A DNA stretch of 64,000 bases from positions 485,820-549,819 of the forward strand of contig JADJYF010000001.1 in the NCBI GenBank assembly GCA_016719885.1. Direction: 5' to 3'. Below are positions 50,257 to 60,585 of the stretch, in pieces (the first letter of the stretch is position 1; each line of letters starts with the position of its first letter). This DNA comes from Pseudomonadota bacterium (GTDB lineage Bacteria; Pseudomonadota; Gammaproteobacteria; Ga0077536). The notes beneath the pieces were generated by a model. The model was not told where the DNA came from, searched no databases, and saw nothing but the letters and a program-made list of their open reading frames with translations. The position numbers and the translations under genes are program-made.

Positions 50257-53200
50257 ACACCAGAGCCAAGGATTTCAGCGACAACGCGCCCGACAGCGTC
50301 GCCGCCACCACGCCCATGCGTTTCGTCACCGCCGCGTCGTTGTTCGACGGCCACGACGCCGCCATCAACGTCATGCGGCGCCTGATCCAGGGCGAAGGCG
50401 TGGAAGTGGTGCATCTCGGCCACAATCGCTCGGTGGCCGACGTGGTGCGCGCCGCCATCCAGGAAGACGCCGACGGCATCGCCATCAGCTCCTACCAGGG
50501 CGGGCATAACGAGTATTTCCGCTACATGGTCGACATGCTGCGCGAAGCCGGCGCCGGCCATATCCGGCGTGTTCGGCGGCGGCGGCGGCACCATCACCCC
50601 GGAAGAAATCGATGTCCTGCAGAAGTACGGCGTCGAGCGCATCCACCATCCCCATGACGGCATGCGCATGGGCCTGCTCGGCATGATCACCGACCTCGTG
50701 CAGCGCACCGAGGCGGCGCGCGTGGCAAGCCGCGCACCGGAAGCCGCCAGCAGCGACAACTACCTGGCCGTCGCGCAGATGCTGTCGGCGCTCGAAGACG
50801 GCGTCATCGCCGGCAACAAGCTCGACACGCTGCGCAAGGAATGGCAGCTCGCCGGCAAGCACGTGCCGGTGATGCATCACCGGCACCGGCGGCGCCGGCA
50901 AGAGTTCGGTGACGGACGAGATCCTGTCGCTTCTGCCAGTATTTCCCGGAGCGCAAGGTGGCGGTGCTGGCGGTCGACCCGACGCGGCGTCGTCGCACCG
51001 GCGGCGCGCTGCTCGGCGATCGCATCCCGCATGAACAGCCTGCGGCACGAAAACTCTACATGCGCTCGATGGCGACCCGTCGCCAGCACCTCTCGACCAG
51101 CGCCATGCTCGGCGATTCGATTGCCTTCCTGAAGGCCGCCGGCTTCGGCCTCGTGATCGTCGAGACCGCCGGCATCGGCCAGAGCGACAGCGAAATCGTC
51201 GACCTGGTGGATTTGCCGATCTACGTCATGACCAGCGAGTTCGGCGCGCCCAGCCAGCTCGAGAAGATCGACATGATCGACTTCGCCGAGCTCGTCATCC
51301 TCAACAAGTTCGACAAGCGTGGCGCCGACGACGCGCTGCGCGACGTGCGCAAGCAGTGGAAGCGTAATCACAACCGCTTCGACATCGACGATGCCGACAT
51401 CCCGGTCTACCCGACCATCGCCAGCCAGTTCAACGATCCGGGCCTGTCGTGGATGTTCGTCAACCTGTGCCAGCGCCTGGCCAGAAGCTGTCGCTGGATG
51501 CCCAGGCCTGGGTACCGGTGCTCGACACCAGCCTGCGCGAACCGCGCGCCACGGTGCTGATCCCCGGCAGCCGTACCGTTACCTCGCCGAGATCGCCGAG
51601 CAGGGCCGCGGCATCAATGCCCAGGGCGAAACCCAGTGCGAGGCAGCCAGCCGCGCGCAGCACGTGTACGAGGCGCTGAAGGCGCTGAAAGACAAAGGAA
51701 CTGCCGGAGCGCTGTCGCCCTATGCGCAGAGCGCGCTCACGGTAGCGGCGACCGCAGTCTCGCGACCCTGCGCCAACGCTACAACGCGGCGCTCGATGAC
51801 CTCGGCGCCGAGGTCGGCAACTGCTGCTCGACTGGCCGGCGCGCCTCGAAGGCATCACCGCGCCCAAGTTCAGCTACGGGAAGTGCGCGGCAAGGCGATT
51901 GAAGGCGATAACTACCGCACCAGCCTCAGCCACCAGAAGATCCCGAAGATAGCCCCGCCCAAGTTCGACGGCTAGGGCGACCAACTGCGCTTCCTGATGC
52001 GCGAGAACCTGCCGGGCGCCTATCCCTATACCGGCGGCACGTTCCCTCATCGCCGTGAGGGTGAAGGACCCGACGCGCATGTTCGCCGGCGAAGGCACAC
52101 CGGAGCGCACAAATCGACGCTTCCATTACGTGTCGGCCGGCCAGCCGGCGGCGCGCCTGTCGACGGCGTTCGACTCAGTCACGCTGTACGGCGAAGATCC
52201 GCACGAGCGCCCCGACATCTTCGGCAAGGTCGGCAACTCCGGCGTGTCCATCGCCTCGGTCGACGATGCCAAGAAGCTCTACTCGGGCTTCGACCTGTGC
52301 GCGCCGACCGCTCGGTGTCGATGACCATCAACGGCCCGGCGCCGATCGCGCTAGCCTTCTTCATGAATGCCGCCATCGACCAGCAGGTCGAGAAGCGTTT
52401 GAAGGACAGCGGCCAGTGGGCGGCGGCCGAGAAGAAGATCGCCGGTATTTCGAGGCGCCAGCGGCCGGTGTACAAGGGCGAACTGCCGGCCGGCAACAAC
52501 GGCCTGGGCCTGGGCCTTTTGGGCATATCAGGCGACCAGGTGGTCGATGCCGAGACCTATGCCGCGATCAAGAAGCGCACGCTCGAATCGGTGCGCGGCA
52601 CGGTGCAGGCCGACATCTTGAAGGAAGACCAGGCGCAGAACACCTGCGTGTTTCCACCGAATTCGCCATGAAGATGATGGGCGACGTGCAGCAGTACTTC
52701 GTCGAAAACGCGGTGCGCAATTTCTACAGCGTGTCGATCTCCGGCTATCACATCGCCGAGGCCGGCGCGAACCCGATCTCGCAGCTCGCTTCACGCTCTC
52801 CAACGGCTTCACCATCGTCGAGTACTACCTCGCGCGCGGCATGAAGATTGACGACTTCGCGCCCAACCTGTCGTTCTTCTTCTCCAACGGCATGGACCCG
52901 GAATACACCGTCATCGGCCGCGTGGCGCGGCGCATCTGGGCGCGCGCCATGCGTGAGCGCTACGGCGCCAGCGCGCGCAGCCAGCAGTTGAAGTACCACA
53001 TCCAGACCTCGGGCCGCAGCCTGCATGCGCAGGAGATCAACTTCAACGACATCCGCACCACGCTGCAGGCGCCCGTACGCGCTGTTCGACAACTGCAACA
53101 GTCTGCATACCAACGCCTACGACGAGGCCATCACCACGCCGACCGAGGACTCGGTGCGGCGTCTGCGAGAACCCGTGGCAGGGTTCGTTCATCGTCAACG

Positions 53201-53647
53201 AGCTGACGGATCTCGTCGAAGAGGCCGTGTACAAGGAATTCGAAGCCATTTCGGAGCGCGGCGGCGTGCTGGGTGCAATGGACACCATGTACCAGCGCAG
53301 CAAGATCCAGGAAGAGAGCCTCTACTACGAGCACAAGAAGCACGACGGCAGCCTGCCGCTGATCGGTGTCAACACCTTCCTGCCCAAGGCTGGCGAGGAA
53401 GACCAGGTGACGACCATCGAGCTCATGCGTTCGACCGACGACAGAAGCGCGACCAGATAAGCTCGGTGCGCAACTTCCAGGCCATCCATGAAGGCGAGCG
53501 GGGCGCGCGCCTGGCGTCGCTGCAGGCGGTGGCGCGGCGTCGCGACAACCGCTTCGCCGAACTCATGGAAACGGTGAAACACGCGTCGCTCGGCCAGATC
53601 CGGGCGCGCTGTATCACGTCGGCGGCGAGTATCGGCGCAACATGTAA
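50253..53647 (+). pseudogene. icmF: Fused isobutyryl-CoA mutase (IcmF), many frameshifts
   Basis: All IcmF parts appear in order across the frames. The B12 domain has LFDGHDAAINVMRRL, HLGHNRSVADVV, SSYQGGHNEYF and FGGGGGTITPEE. The MeaB-like G-domain has TGTGGAGKSS, VDPT and ILNKFDKRGADD. The mutase barrel has PGAYPYTGGTFPHRR, MTINGPAPIALAFFMNAAID and ISGYHIAEAGANPISQLA, and ends GGEYRRNM. It would interconvert isobutyryl- and butyryl-CoA, or pivalyl- and isovaleryl-CoA. At least a dozen indels, a TAG in place of Trp at 51973-51975 (FDG-stop-GDQLRF), and a loss of about 45 bases near 53160 (after EDSVRR) disrupt it. Each fragment is well conserved. Confidence 0.88.
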
Positions 53648-53676
53648 AGCGTCGCGCGGCGCGGGCAGGTTGACGG

Positions 53677-54495
53677 GTGACGCAGGTGGATAGCGACGCG
53701 CGGCTGGTGGATGCCACGGCCAGCGACACACGCGGGCCGAGGGGGCGCGCGCATCGTGTCGCGGTGCCGAGCATTACCGAGCTGTTCGACGCGGACTCGG
53801 CGCCGAGGTGGTGGGCCGCACCGGCTTCTGCATCCACCCGCGCGAGGCGCTGCGCGGTGTACCCAAGCTCGGAGGCACCAAGGACGTCGACATCGACGCG
53901 CTGCTGGCGCTGGCGCCGACCCACGTCATCGTCAACATCGACGAGAACACGCGTGAGACCTTCGAGGCGTTGCGCGGGCGTGTGCCGCACGTGCTGGTCA
54001 CCCATCCCAACGCGCCGGCCGACAATGTCGCGCTGTATGAGCTCATCGGCGCGGTGTTCAACCGCGAGCGCATCGCGGCGACGCTGGTCGACAAGCTCAC
54101 GCTCGCGATGGCGGCCGGCGCGCGCGGCGGCGCACCCTTCGCGCCGCGTGCCGCGCCTCGTCTGGCGCGAGCCGTGGATGACGGTGGCGCAGGGCACTAT
54201 ATCTCGAACATGCTGGCCTTGCTCGGCTGGCACACCGTGCCGATGCAGCGAGGTGCGCTACCCGGCACTGGCCAGCGAAGTCTCGCGACGCTCGGCGCCG
54301 AGCTGCGTCTCTTGAGCAGCGAGCCCTACCCGTTTCCCGTGACAAGCACATCGCCGAACTGAAATCCTTAATCGGCGCCGCCATCCAGTGCGCTCGATCG
54401 ACGGCGAGATGGTGTCCTGGTATGGCAGTCGCGCCATCGCCGGGCTCGACTACCTGGCCGATTACGCCGGCGCGCTAAGCGCCAGCGCCGCCTGA
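53677..54495 (+). pseudogene. BtuF-like cobalamin-binding protein, frameshifted
   Basis: The frames combine to about 270 residues of a helical-backbone metal receptor. Visible are AVPSITELFDAD, VVGRTGFCIHPREALRGVPK, GGTKDVDIDALLALAPTHVI and VNIDENTRETFEALR, then YISNMLALLGWHTVP, LLSSEPYPFP and MVSWYGSRAIAGLDYLADYA. This is the domain of the BtuF vitamin B12 binder but without a signal peptide, so it may be a cytosolic cobalamin-related protein. It follows icmF by 29 bases, which fits a shared B12 theme. Breaks lie near 53790, 54160-54280 and 54340-54390. Confidence 0.8.
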
Positions 54496-54504
54496 GAAGG
54501 CGCC

Positions 54505-54690
54505 GTGGAATCACCCTGCATCAACATCTGCATACTCGACGAGGAGCACGGCGTGTGCGCGGCTGCATCGCACGCTCGACGAGATCGGCGCGTGGAGTCA
54601 ATCATCTTCCGAGCAGCGGCAACAGCATCGACGGCGCTGGACGTGCGCCGTGAACAGTATCAACAAGCACAACAAGACTCACACAGTGGG
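54505..54690 (+). pseudogene. DUF1289 small zinc-binding protein, frameshifted
   Basis: GTG 54505 begins MESPCINICILDEEHGVCA, and in the next frame come the Cys and the run LDEIGAWSQSSSEQRQ. This is the short DUF1289 family (about 60 residues with four Cys), of unknown role. A base is lost near 54560. The 3' end is uncertain. GAGAAGG is the ribosome site. Confidence 0.65.
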
Positions 54691-54695
54691 AGGTC

Positions 54696-55485
54696 CTGGC
54701 GAATTTCGAAACCCTCAAGTTCGAGCGCGACGGCGCGGTCGCCATCATCACGCTCAATCGTCCGGACGCCGCCAACAGCCTCAACGTCAAGATGTCGGAA
54801 GAGCTGGTGAAGGTCGCCACCCACTGCGACTCCAACCCCGACATTCGCTGCGTGGTGTTCACCGGCGCCGGCAAGATGTTCTCCGCCGGCGGCGACCTGG
54901 TGAGTTTCGCCGCGCAGGGCGACAGCATGGGCGAATACATGCGCTACGCGACCACCGGCCTGCATGCCGCCATTTCGCGCTTCACGCGCATGAATGCGCC
55001 GTTCCTGGTGGCGGTCAACGGCGGCGGCTGGCGCCGGTTTCAGCATGGCCATCACCGGCGACATGATCTTCGCGGCCGAATCGGCCCGTTCACCATGGCC
55101 TACGCCCGCGCCGGCGTGTCGCCGGACGGCAGCGAGCTATTTCCTGCCGCGCCTGGTCGGCCACGCCAAGGCCATGCAGCTCATCCTCATGAACGACCTG
55201 TTGAGTGGCGAGCCAAGCCAAGGAATGGGGTTGGTCAACGAAGTGGTGGCCGATGAGCAACTCATGCCGCGCGTGATGGAAGTGGCGCAGCAGCTCGCCA
55301 AGGGCGCGACCATGGCTTACGGCGAAGCCAAGCGCCTCATCGCCGACAGCTTCTCCAACACCATCGAGACGCAGATGGAAATGGAGACGCGCGCGATCTC
55401 CGGGCTGGTGCGTTACACCGAGGATGCGCCCACCGCCATCCACGCCTTCGCCAACAAGCAGAAGGCCGAGTTCAAGGGGCGGTGA
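54696..55485 (+). pseudogene. Enoyl-CoA hydratase (crotonase), frameshifted
   Basis: About 262 residues over three frames: FETLKFERDGAVAIITLNRP, VVFTGAGKMFSAGGDLVSFA, PFLVAVNGG, then AGFSMAITGDMIFAAESA, FLPRLVGHAKAMQLILMNDL and ISGLVRYTEDAPTAIHAFAN. Both oxyanion-hole loops are present. An extra base near 55030 and further indels near 55095 and 55135 break the frame. The start codon is lost (CTG GCG AAT TTC), perhaps by deletion of AT before GGCG, since GGGAGG precedes it. It shares GTGA with the oxidoreductase gene. Confidence 0.82.
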
Positions 55486-56497
55486 TCAGCGTGAAAGCTC
55501 TCGTTCTGCGCGAACTCGGCGGGCCCGACAAAGCTCGCCATCGAAGACATGCCGACGCCCAGGCCGGCCGCCGGCCAATTGCGCGTCAAGATCAAGACCG
55601 CGGCGCTCAACCGCCGCGACGTGTGGATCACGGTCGGCGCCCATCCGCGCATCCAGTTTCCCGCCATCGCCGGCTCCGACGGCGCCGGCGTGGTGGATGC
55701 GGTGGGCGCGGGCGTCGTGCCGGCCTGGTCGGACGCGAAGTGATCATCTACCCGGCGCTGGGTGGGGCGATGATCCGCGCTGCGGCGGCGCCAACTTCCG
55801 CGTGCTGGGCATGCCCGACCAGGGCACTTCGCCGAGTACATCTGCGTGCCGGCGGACTCGGTGGTCGACAAGCCCGCGCACCTGTCCTGGGAAGAAGCGG
55901 CGGCACTGCCCCGGCGGGCCTCACCGCCTGGCGTGCAATCGTCACCCACGGCGAAGTCGCGCTGGCCACAAAGTGCTGGTGACCGGCATCGGCGGCGGCA
56001 TGCGACCTCGCGCGTTGGCCTGGGGGCTGGCCCATGGCGCCGAGGTCTATGTCACCAGCAGCAGCGCCGACAAGCTTGCCGAGGCGGTGAAACTCGGCGC
56101 CACGGCCGGTTTCGACTATCGCGACGCAGGCTGGGTCAAGCAATTGAAGGCCGCGGCCGGCGCCATCGACATCGTCATCGACAGTGCCGGTGGCGACGGT
56201 CTGCACGACGTGGTCGATACCCTTCCGCAACGGCGGTCGCTACGTGTTCTGCGGCGCTACGCGCGGCAATGCCTGAGAAGGGTCCCGGAACATGGCCGGC
56301 TGCCCTTCCGCCAGGTGCGTATCCAGGGCACGAACATGGGCCGGCTGGAGGAATTCCGCGCTACGGTCGCGTGCGTGAACGCCTACAAGCCCAAGCCGGT
56401 GGTCGATCACGTCTATCCCTTCGCCGAAGCGGTGGTCGCGACAAGCGCACGCAGGACTCGGAGCAGATGGGCTAAGCGCGTGCTGCGCATCGCTTGA
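55482..56497 (+). pseudogene. Zinc-type alcohol dehydrogenase/quinone oxidoreductase (MDR), frameshifted
   Basis: About 335 residues over several frames. RVKIKTAALNRRDVWITVGA, FPAIAGSDGAGVVDAVGAGV, PADSVVDKPAHLSWEEAAAL, then VLVTGIGGG-type nucleotide loop, AEVYVTSSSADKLAEAVKLG, DIVIDSAGGDGLHDVVDTL and NMGRLEEFRATVACVNAYKP show an MDR enzyme that reduces or oxidises with NAD(P)H. Indels occur near 55530, 55735, 55790, 55830, 55915, 55970, 56225 and 56440. No zinc-site conclusion is safe because the relevant region is broken. Confidence 0.78.
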
Positions 56498-56710
56498 GCA
56501 CGTCGAGCCGGCGACGGCCGCCGGCCTCGATCATCGCCGCAGCGGCGCGCACCGGTACATTTGTTCACCGTCGTCGCGCCTCATCGCGGCTCAATCGCGC
56601 GCCGCGCCTGTGAATTTTTTAGACGACGCGCCCTGAGTCCGATGGCTGGGGCAGCTCGTTGGTCCCCGCGCCTGCCCTGATAATCGCAAGTCCATCGCCG
56701 AGGGACCCCA

Positions 56711-58059
56711 TGATCGACGACTGAAACGGCCTCGACGCTGATACGCGCAGCAAGTCCCCTGACGAGCCCCGCGCTCAACACCTCGCTCGGCGAGATCTCC
56801 GCCATCACCGCCAACGGCGAGACCGAAGTGACGGCGGGCACCACCTAGGGCGGCAGCATGGCGCCGTCCGGGCGACAAGTTCAAGTTAGAACGAGAACTC
56901 GCTGCGCGACAGCGATGTCACCGGCGTGGCGTTCTTCGACAAGTCGAAACACTTCCTGATGTCGGTGGCCAACGTCGGCGACGTGTCGTTCTCCGATATC
57001 GGGCGCCAGGAGAAGGTGCAGACCATCGCGACCTTCATGTTGCAGGACGTGGCGTCGGGCGTGGCGGTGCAGGCAGCGCTTTCCGGTGACGTGCTGCTCG
57101 GCTTGCCAGGCAGGACAAGCTGTTCGGCAACGCTGGTGACGACACCTGCGCGGCGCGGCCGGCAACGACGCCTGAGCGGCGGCCCCGGCGCCGACCGTCT
57201 CGATGGGTGGCGCGGCCGGGACGTGATGGCGGGCGGCAAGGGCAATGACAGCTACACCATCGACAACGCCACGACATCGTCAGCGAGAGCGTGGCCAGCG
57301 GCGCGGATAAAGCGCAGTCCAGCGTGACCTGGACCCATGGGCGCGAACCTTGCAACGCTGACGCTTGGCGGCAGCAAGGCCATCAGCGCCACCGGCAATG
57401 CGCCGGCAACGACATCTTCGGAAACAGTGCCGCCAATACCCTGCGCGGACTCGCCGGCAACGATCGCCCGGACGGCAAGGGCGGCGCCGACCGCATGGAC
57501 GGCGGGCTCGGCAATGACCAGTTCATGGTCGACCACCGCAACGACGTGGTGGTGGAGCGCGGTGGCCAGGGCACCGATACCCTACGCTCGACGGTCAGCT
57601 ACAGTCTGCCGGCCCACGTCGAGAACCTGACCCTGCTCGGCAGCGCCGACATCAATGCCACCGGCAACGCGCTCGATAACGTGTTGCGCGGCAACGCCGG
57701 CGACAACGTGCTCAAGCCCGGCCATGGCGACGACAGGCTGGTCGGCAACGGCGGCGCGGACACCTTCATCGTCACCGGCGGCGCCGGCGACACGCTGCGC
57801 ATCGACGACCTGCTGGCCGGCGACCACCTGGCGATCACGCACGCGGCCGTCGCCGCCATCACGGGATCAGGGACGCTGGACGCCGCGGAGCTGCGCGCCG
57901 CCGGCGACGCGCCCAATGGCGCGCACCTGGTGTACGACCAGGACAGCGGCGTGCTGTCCTACGACGCGCTCGGCGACGGTTCCTCGTTGTCGACCCTGGT
58001 GACCCTGCTGAACAATCACGCCCTTGCTGGCCAGCGAAATCACCATCCTGCCGGCCTGA
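56711..58059 (+). pseudogene. RTX-type calcium-binding repeat protein, broken
   Basis: The N-terminal part (ALNTSLGEISAITANGETEV, DSDVTGVAFFDKSKHFLMSV) has stops at 56846-56848 (TAG after AGTT, where GG follows) and just after. From about 57170 glycine-rich nonapeptides appear: LSGGPGADRLDG, MAGGKGNDSYTID, LRGLAGNDR, MDGGLGNDQFMVD, GNAGDN and GHGDDRLVGNGGADTFIV. These GGxGxDxL-type units bind calcium and belong to secreted RTX proteins exported by type I systems. The end is SEITILPA and TGA 58057-58059. No type I secretion genes are near. Confidence 0.75.
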
Positions 58060-58156
58060 ACCGGGCCTGCCCGCGCGCTGCGCCCTTTCGGGTGTAGTGC
58101 GCGCCGGGGCGCTGCGCTGTGGTCGATGGCATCCTTCATCGCCGAGGAAGCCGACC

Positions 58157-59626
58157 ATGACCGAGTCCACTGCGCGCGCGCATCGCATCATCATCATCGG
58201 CACCGGCGGCGGTGGCCTGTGCATGGCGATGCAACTCAAACGCGCCGGCTTCGACGACTTCCTGATGCTGGACAAGGCCGCCGGCCTTGGCGGCACCTGG
58301 TGGCACAACAGCTACCCGGGCGCCGAATGCGACGTGCAATCACCTGTATTCCTTCTCCTTCGAACCGAAGAACGACTGGTCGCGGCCCTTCGCCGGCCAA
58401 CGCGAGATCCAGGGCTACTTCGAGCAGTGCGCCGACAAGTACGGTCTCGGCCCGCACATGCGCTTCAATACCGCGGTCAAGGCGCTGCGCTGGGACGATG
58501 CCCGGCGGTTATGGCATGTCGAAACCGACAGCGGTGAGATCCTCGACGCCGAGGTGGTGGTGAGCGCGCTCGGCATGTTCAACAACCTGGTGTGGCCGGC
58601 CATCGCCGGCATTGCCGACTTCAAGGGGGCAAATACTTTCATTCGGCGCGCTGGGATCATTCGGTCGATGTCACCGGCCAGCGCGTGGGCGTGATCGGCG
58701 TGGCCGCCAGCGCCATCCAGTTCGCACCGGAACTCGCGCCAAGGTCGCACATTCGAGTCTTTCCAGCGCACCGCCAACTGGGTGGTGCCCAGGCCAACCA
58801 GCCCTACAGCGATGAGCAACTGGCGTTCTACCGCGCGCATCCCGAGGAAGTCAGGAAGAGCCAAGACGAAGGCTGCCGCGTGTGAAATTCGCTGTGCACC
58901 TTCCAGGACAAGTCCGTGCTGGCCGATATCGAACGCGCCGGCCTAGAACGCCTGGCCGAGATCAGGATGAAGACACGCCCGCAAGCTAACGCCCAAGCAT
59001 CCGGCCTTCGGCTGCCGCCGGCTTAGCTGTTCTCCGACGTCCTACCCGATATTCAATCGCGACAATGTCGCGCTGGTGACCGGCGGCATCGAGCGCGTCG
59101 ACCAAAGGGCATACTGACGCGCGATGGCGTGGAACACGAATTCGACGTCATCGTCTACTCGACGGGTTTTGAAACCACCACCTATCTCAACGCGCTGGAC
59201 GTCAGCGGTCGCGACGGCGCGCGTCTGCGCGACGCCTGGCGCGATGGCGCGCAGGCCTATCTCGGCATCACCACCGCCGGCTTTCCGGGAACCTGTTCAT
59301 GCTCTACGGCCCCCAACACTTCAACCAGGGCTGCATCCTGTTGATGATCCGAACAGCAGGTCGAATACATCCTGCGTCAGCTCGAACGCCTGGATGCCGG
59401 AAGCTGGCGTGGCTGGACGTGCGTCCGGAAGTCACAGCTGCCTACAACGACGAACTGCAGAAGGACGTGGCGGGCGTCGACGCGTGGCGACCGCCTGCGG
59501 TGGCGACTTCTATTACCGCGCGCCGCAAGTAGGCGTTTCGTCACCAACTTCCCGGCACCAGGATGACTTCGTGGCGCGTACCCACGCACCGGATGCGCAG
59601 GCCTACGAGGTCGCGCTCGCGCCTGA
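58157..59626 (+). pseudogene. FAD-dependent Baeyer-Villiger-type monooxygenase, broken
   Basis: About 490 residues in several frames. FAD loop IIIIGTGGGGLCMAMQLKRA, GGTWWHNSYPGAECD, then the BVMO-type fingerprint FKGQIFHSARWDHS (near 58620, across a shift), the NADPH loop VGVIGVAASAIQFAPELA, and the C-terminal EFDVIVYSTGFETTTYLNAL and YLGITTAGFP. It would insert oxygen next to a ketone. A TGA stands where Trp is expected at 58882-58884 (before NSLCTFQDKS). The 3' end is uncertain and overlaps the opposite LLM gene. Confidence 0.8.
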
Positions 59627-60545
59627 TGATCCGCGCATGGCGGGCGCCTGCGCGGCCATGCAGGCGCCGGCAAGCTCAGCCCGCACCCGCGCGATCGCGG
59701 CGGCGTAGTCATCAGGATGGCGAGCGCCTCGTCGCGCGGAAAGTCCACCAACAGCAACAGCGCGGTTGGCGCCGGTCGCGAGCATGCGCTCGGGACACGC
59801 GCCGGGTCGAAACCGCGCTATGCGCGCACCTCGCCAGCACCGTGACGTCCGAGCTTGGACGGATCACGGCCGCGCGCCTCATGGCACGCGGATATCCTCG
59901 AACGCGGTGGGAATGTCCGCGATCAAACCCTCTATCGGCATCCAACCGTCGCAGTACTCGGCGATGCGCGCCGGCACCCATTCGAATAGGCACCCATCAG
60001 CACCGGCGGGCCGCCGGCCTGCAAGGCACGGGCCCGGCACCACATCGGCGGCATTTCGACGAACTGGCCGTGTATTCCGGCACGTGGTCGTTCCAGATGC
60101 TGCGGATGGCGAGCATGCGATTCGCGCGTCACCTTCCAGCGATCGGCGAAGACCGCGCCGTGGTCTTCCTCTCAACGCGTTCAACCGGGCGCCGATGCCG
60201 AACCACAGGCGGCCGCCTGACAGCCGGTCGAGCGAGGCAGCGGCCTTGGCGAAATTGATCGGGTCGTGCTCGGTGACCAGCGTCACGCCGGTGCCGAGTT
60301 TCAGCGCGTACGCGTGGTGGCGGCGGCGATGGACAGCGCCACGGGCGGTCGTGGCTGTGCCAGTACATGGCCGACAGTTCGCCGCCGCCGACGAACGGCG
60401 AGCGGCGACTGGTCGGGATGGGTGTGTTCGGCGTAGAACAGCGATTCGAAACCGCGCGCCTCGGGTGCCGGCACGCGAGATCACTGCGGCTCGATACTGG
60501 TGTCATGGTGGAAGCACACGATGCCGAAATCCGCGAAACGACTCC
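59603..60545 (-). pseudogene. LLM-class oxidoreductase, broken
   Basis: The frames combine to an LLM protein of about 290 residues: FADFGIVCFHHDTSIEPQ, then FVGGGELSAMYWHSHD, LKLGTGVTLVTEHDPINFAK, ASLDRLSGGRLWFGIGA, PPMWCRARALQAGGPPVLMG and ARIAEYCDGWMPIEGLIADI. The ATG is not visible before FADFG, although GAGGAG is, so one or more bases are lost near 60540. The C-terminal end is convergent with the monooxygenase gene, and the exact stop is unclear. Confidence 0.78.
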
Positions 60546-60576
60546 TCGAAGTGTGAGGCTGGCAGGAAAATTTGTG

Positions 60577-60585
60577 GGTCAGACT
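60577..60585. repeat. Left 9-bp target-site duplication of the IS4 element
   Basis: GGTCAGACT directly precedes the left inverted repeat (CTGACGG...). The identical 9 bases follow the right end at 61915-61923. Together with the flanks they rebuild a family A REP-like arm. Confidence 0.9.

Noticed and set aside
47500..60000. A new coding system with programmed frameshifts or stop-codon recoding
   Set aside because: The shifts occur at many unrelated sites, in both directions, without slippery sequences, and both TAG and TGA replace Trp; decay or consensus error is simpler.
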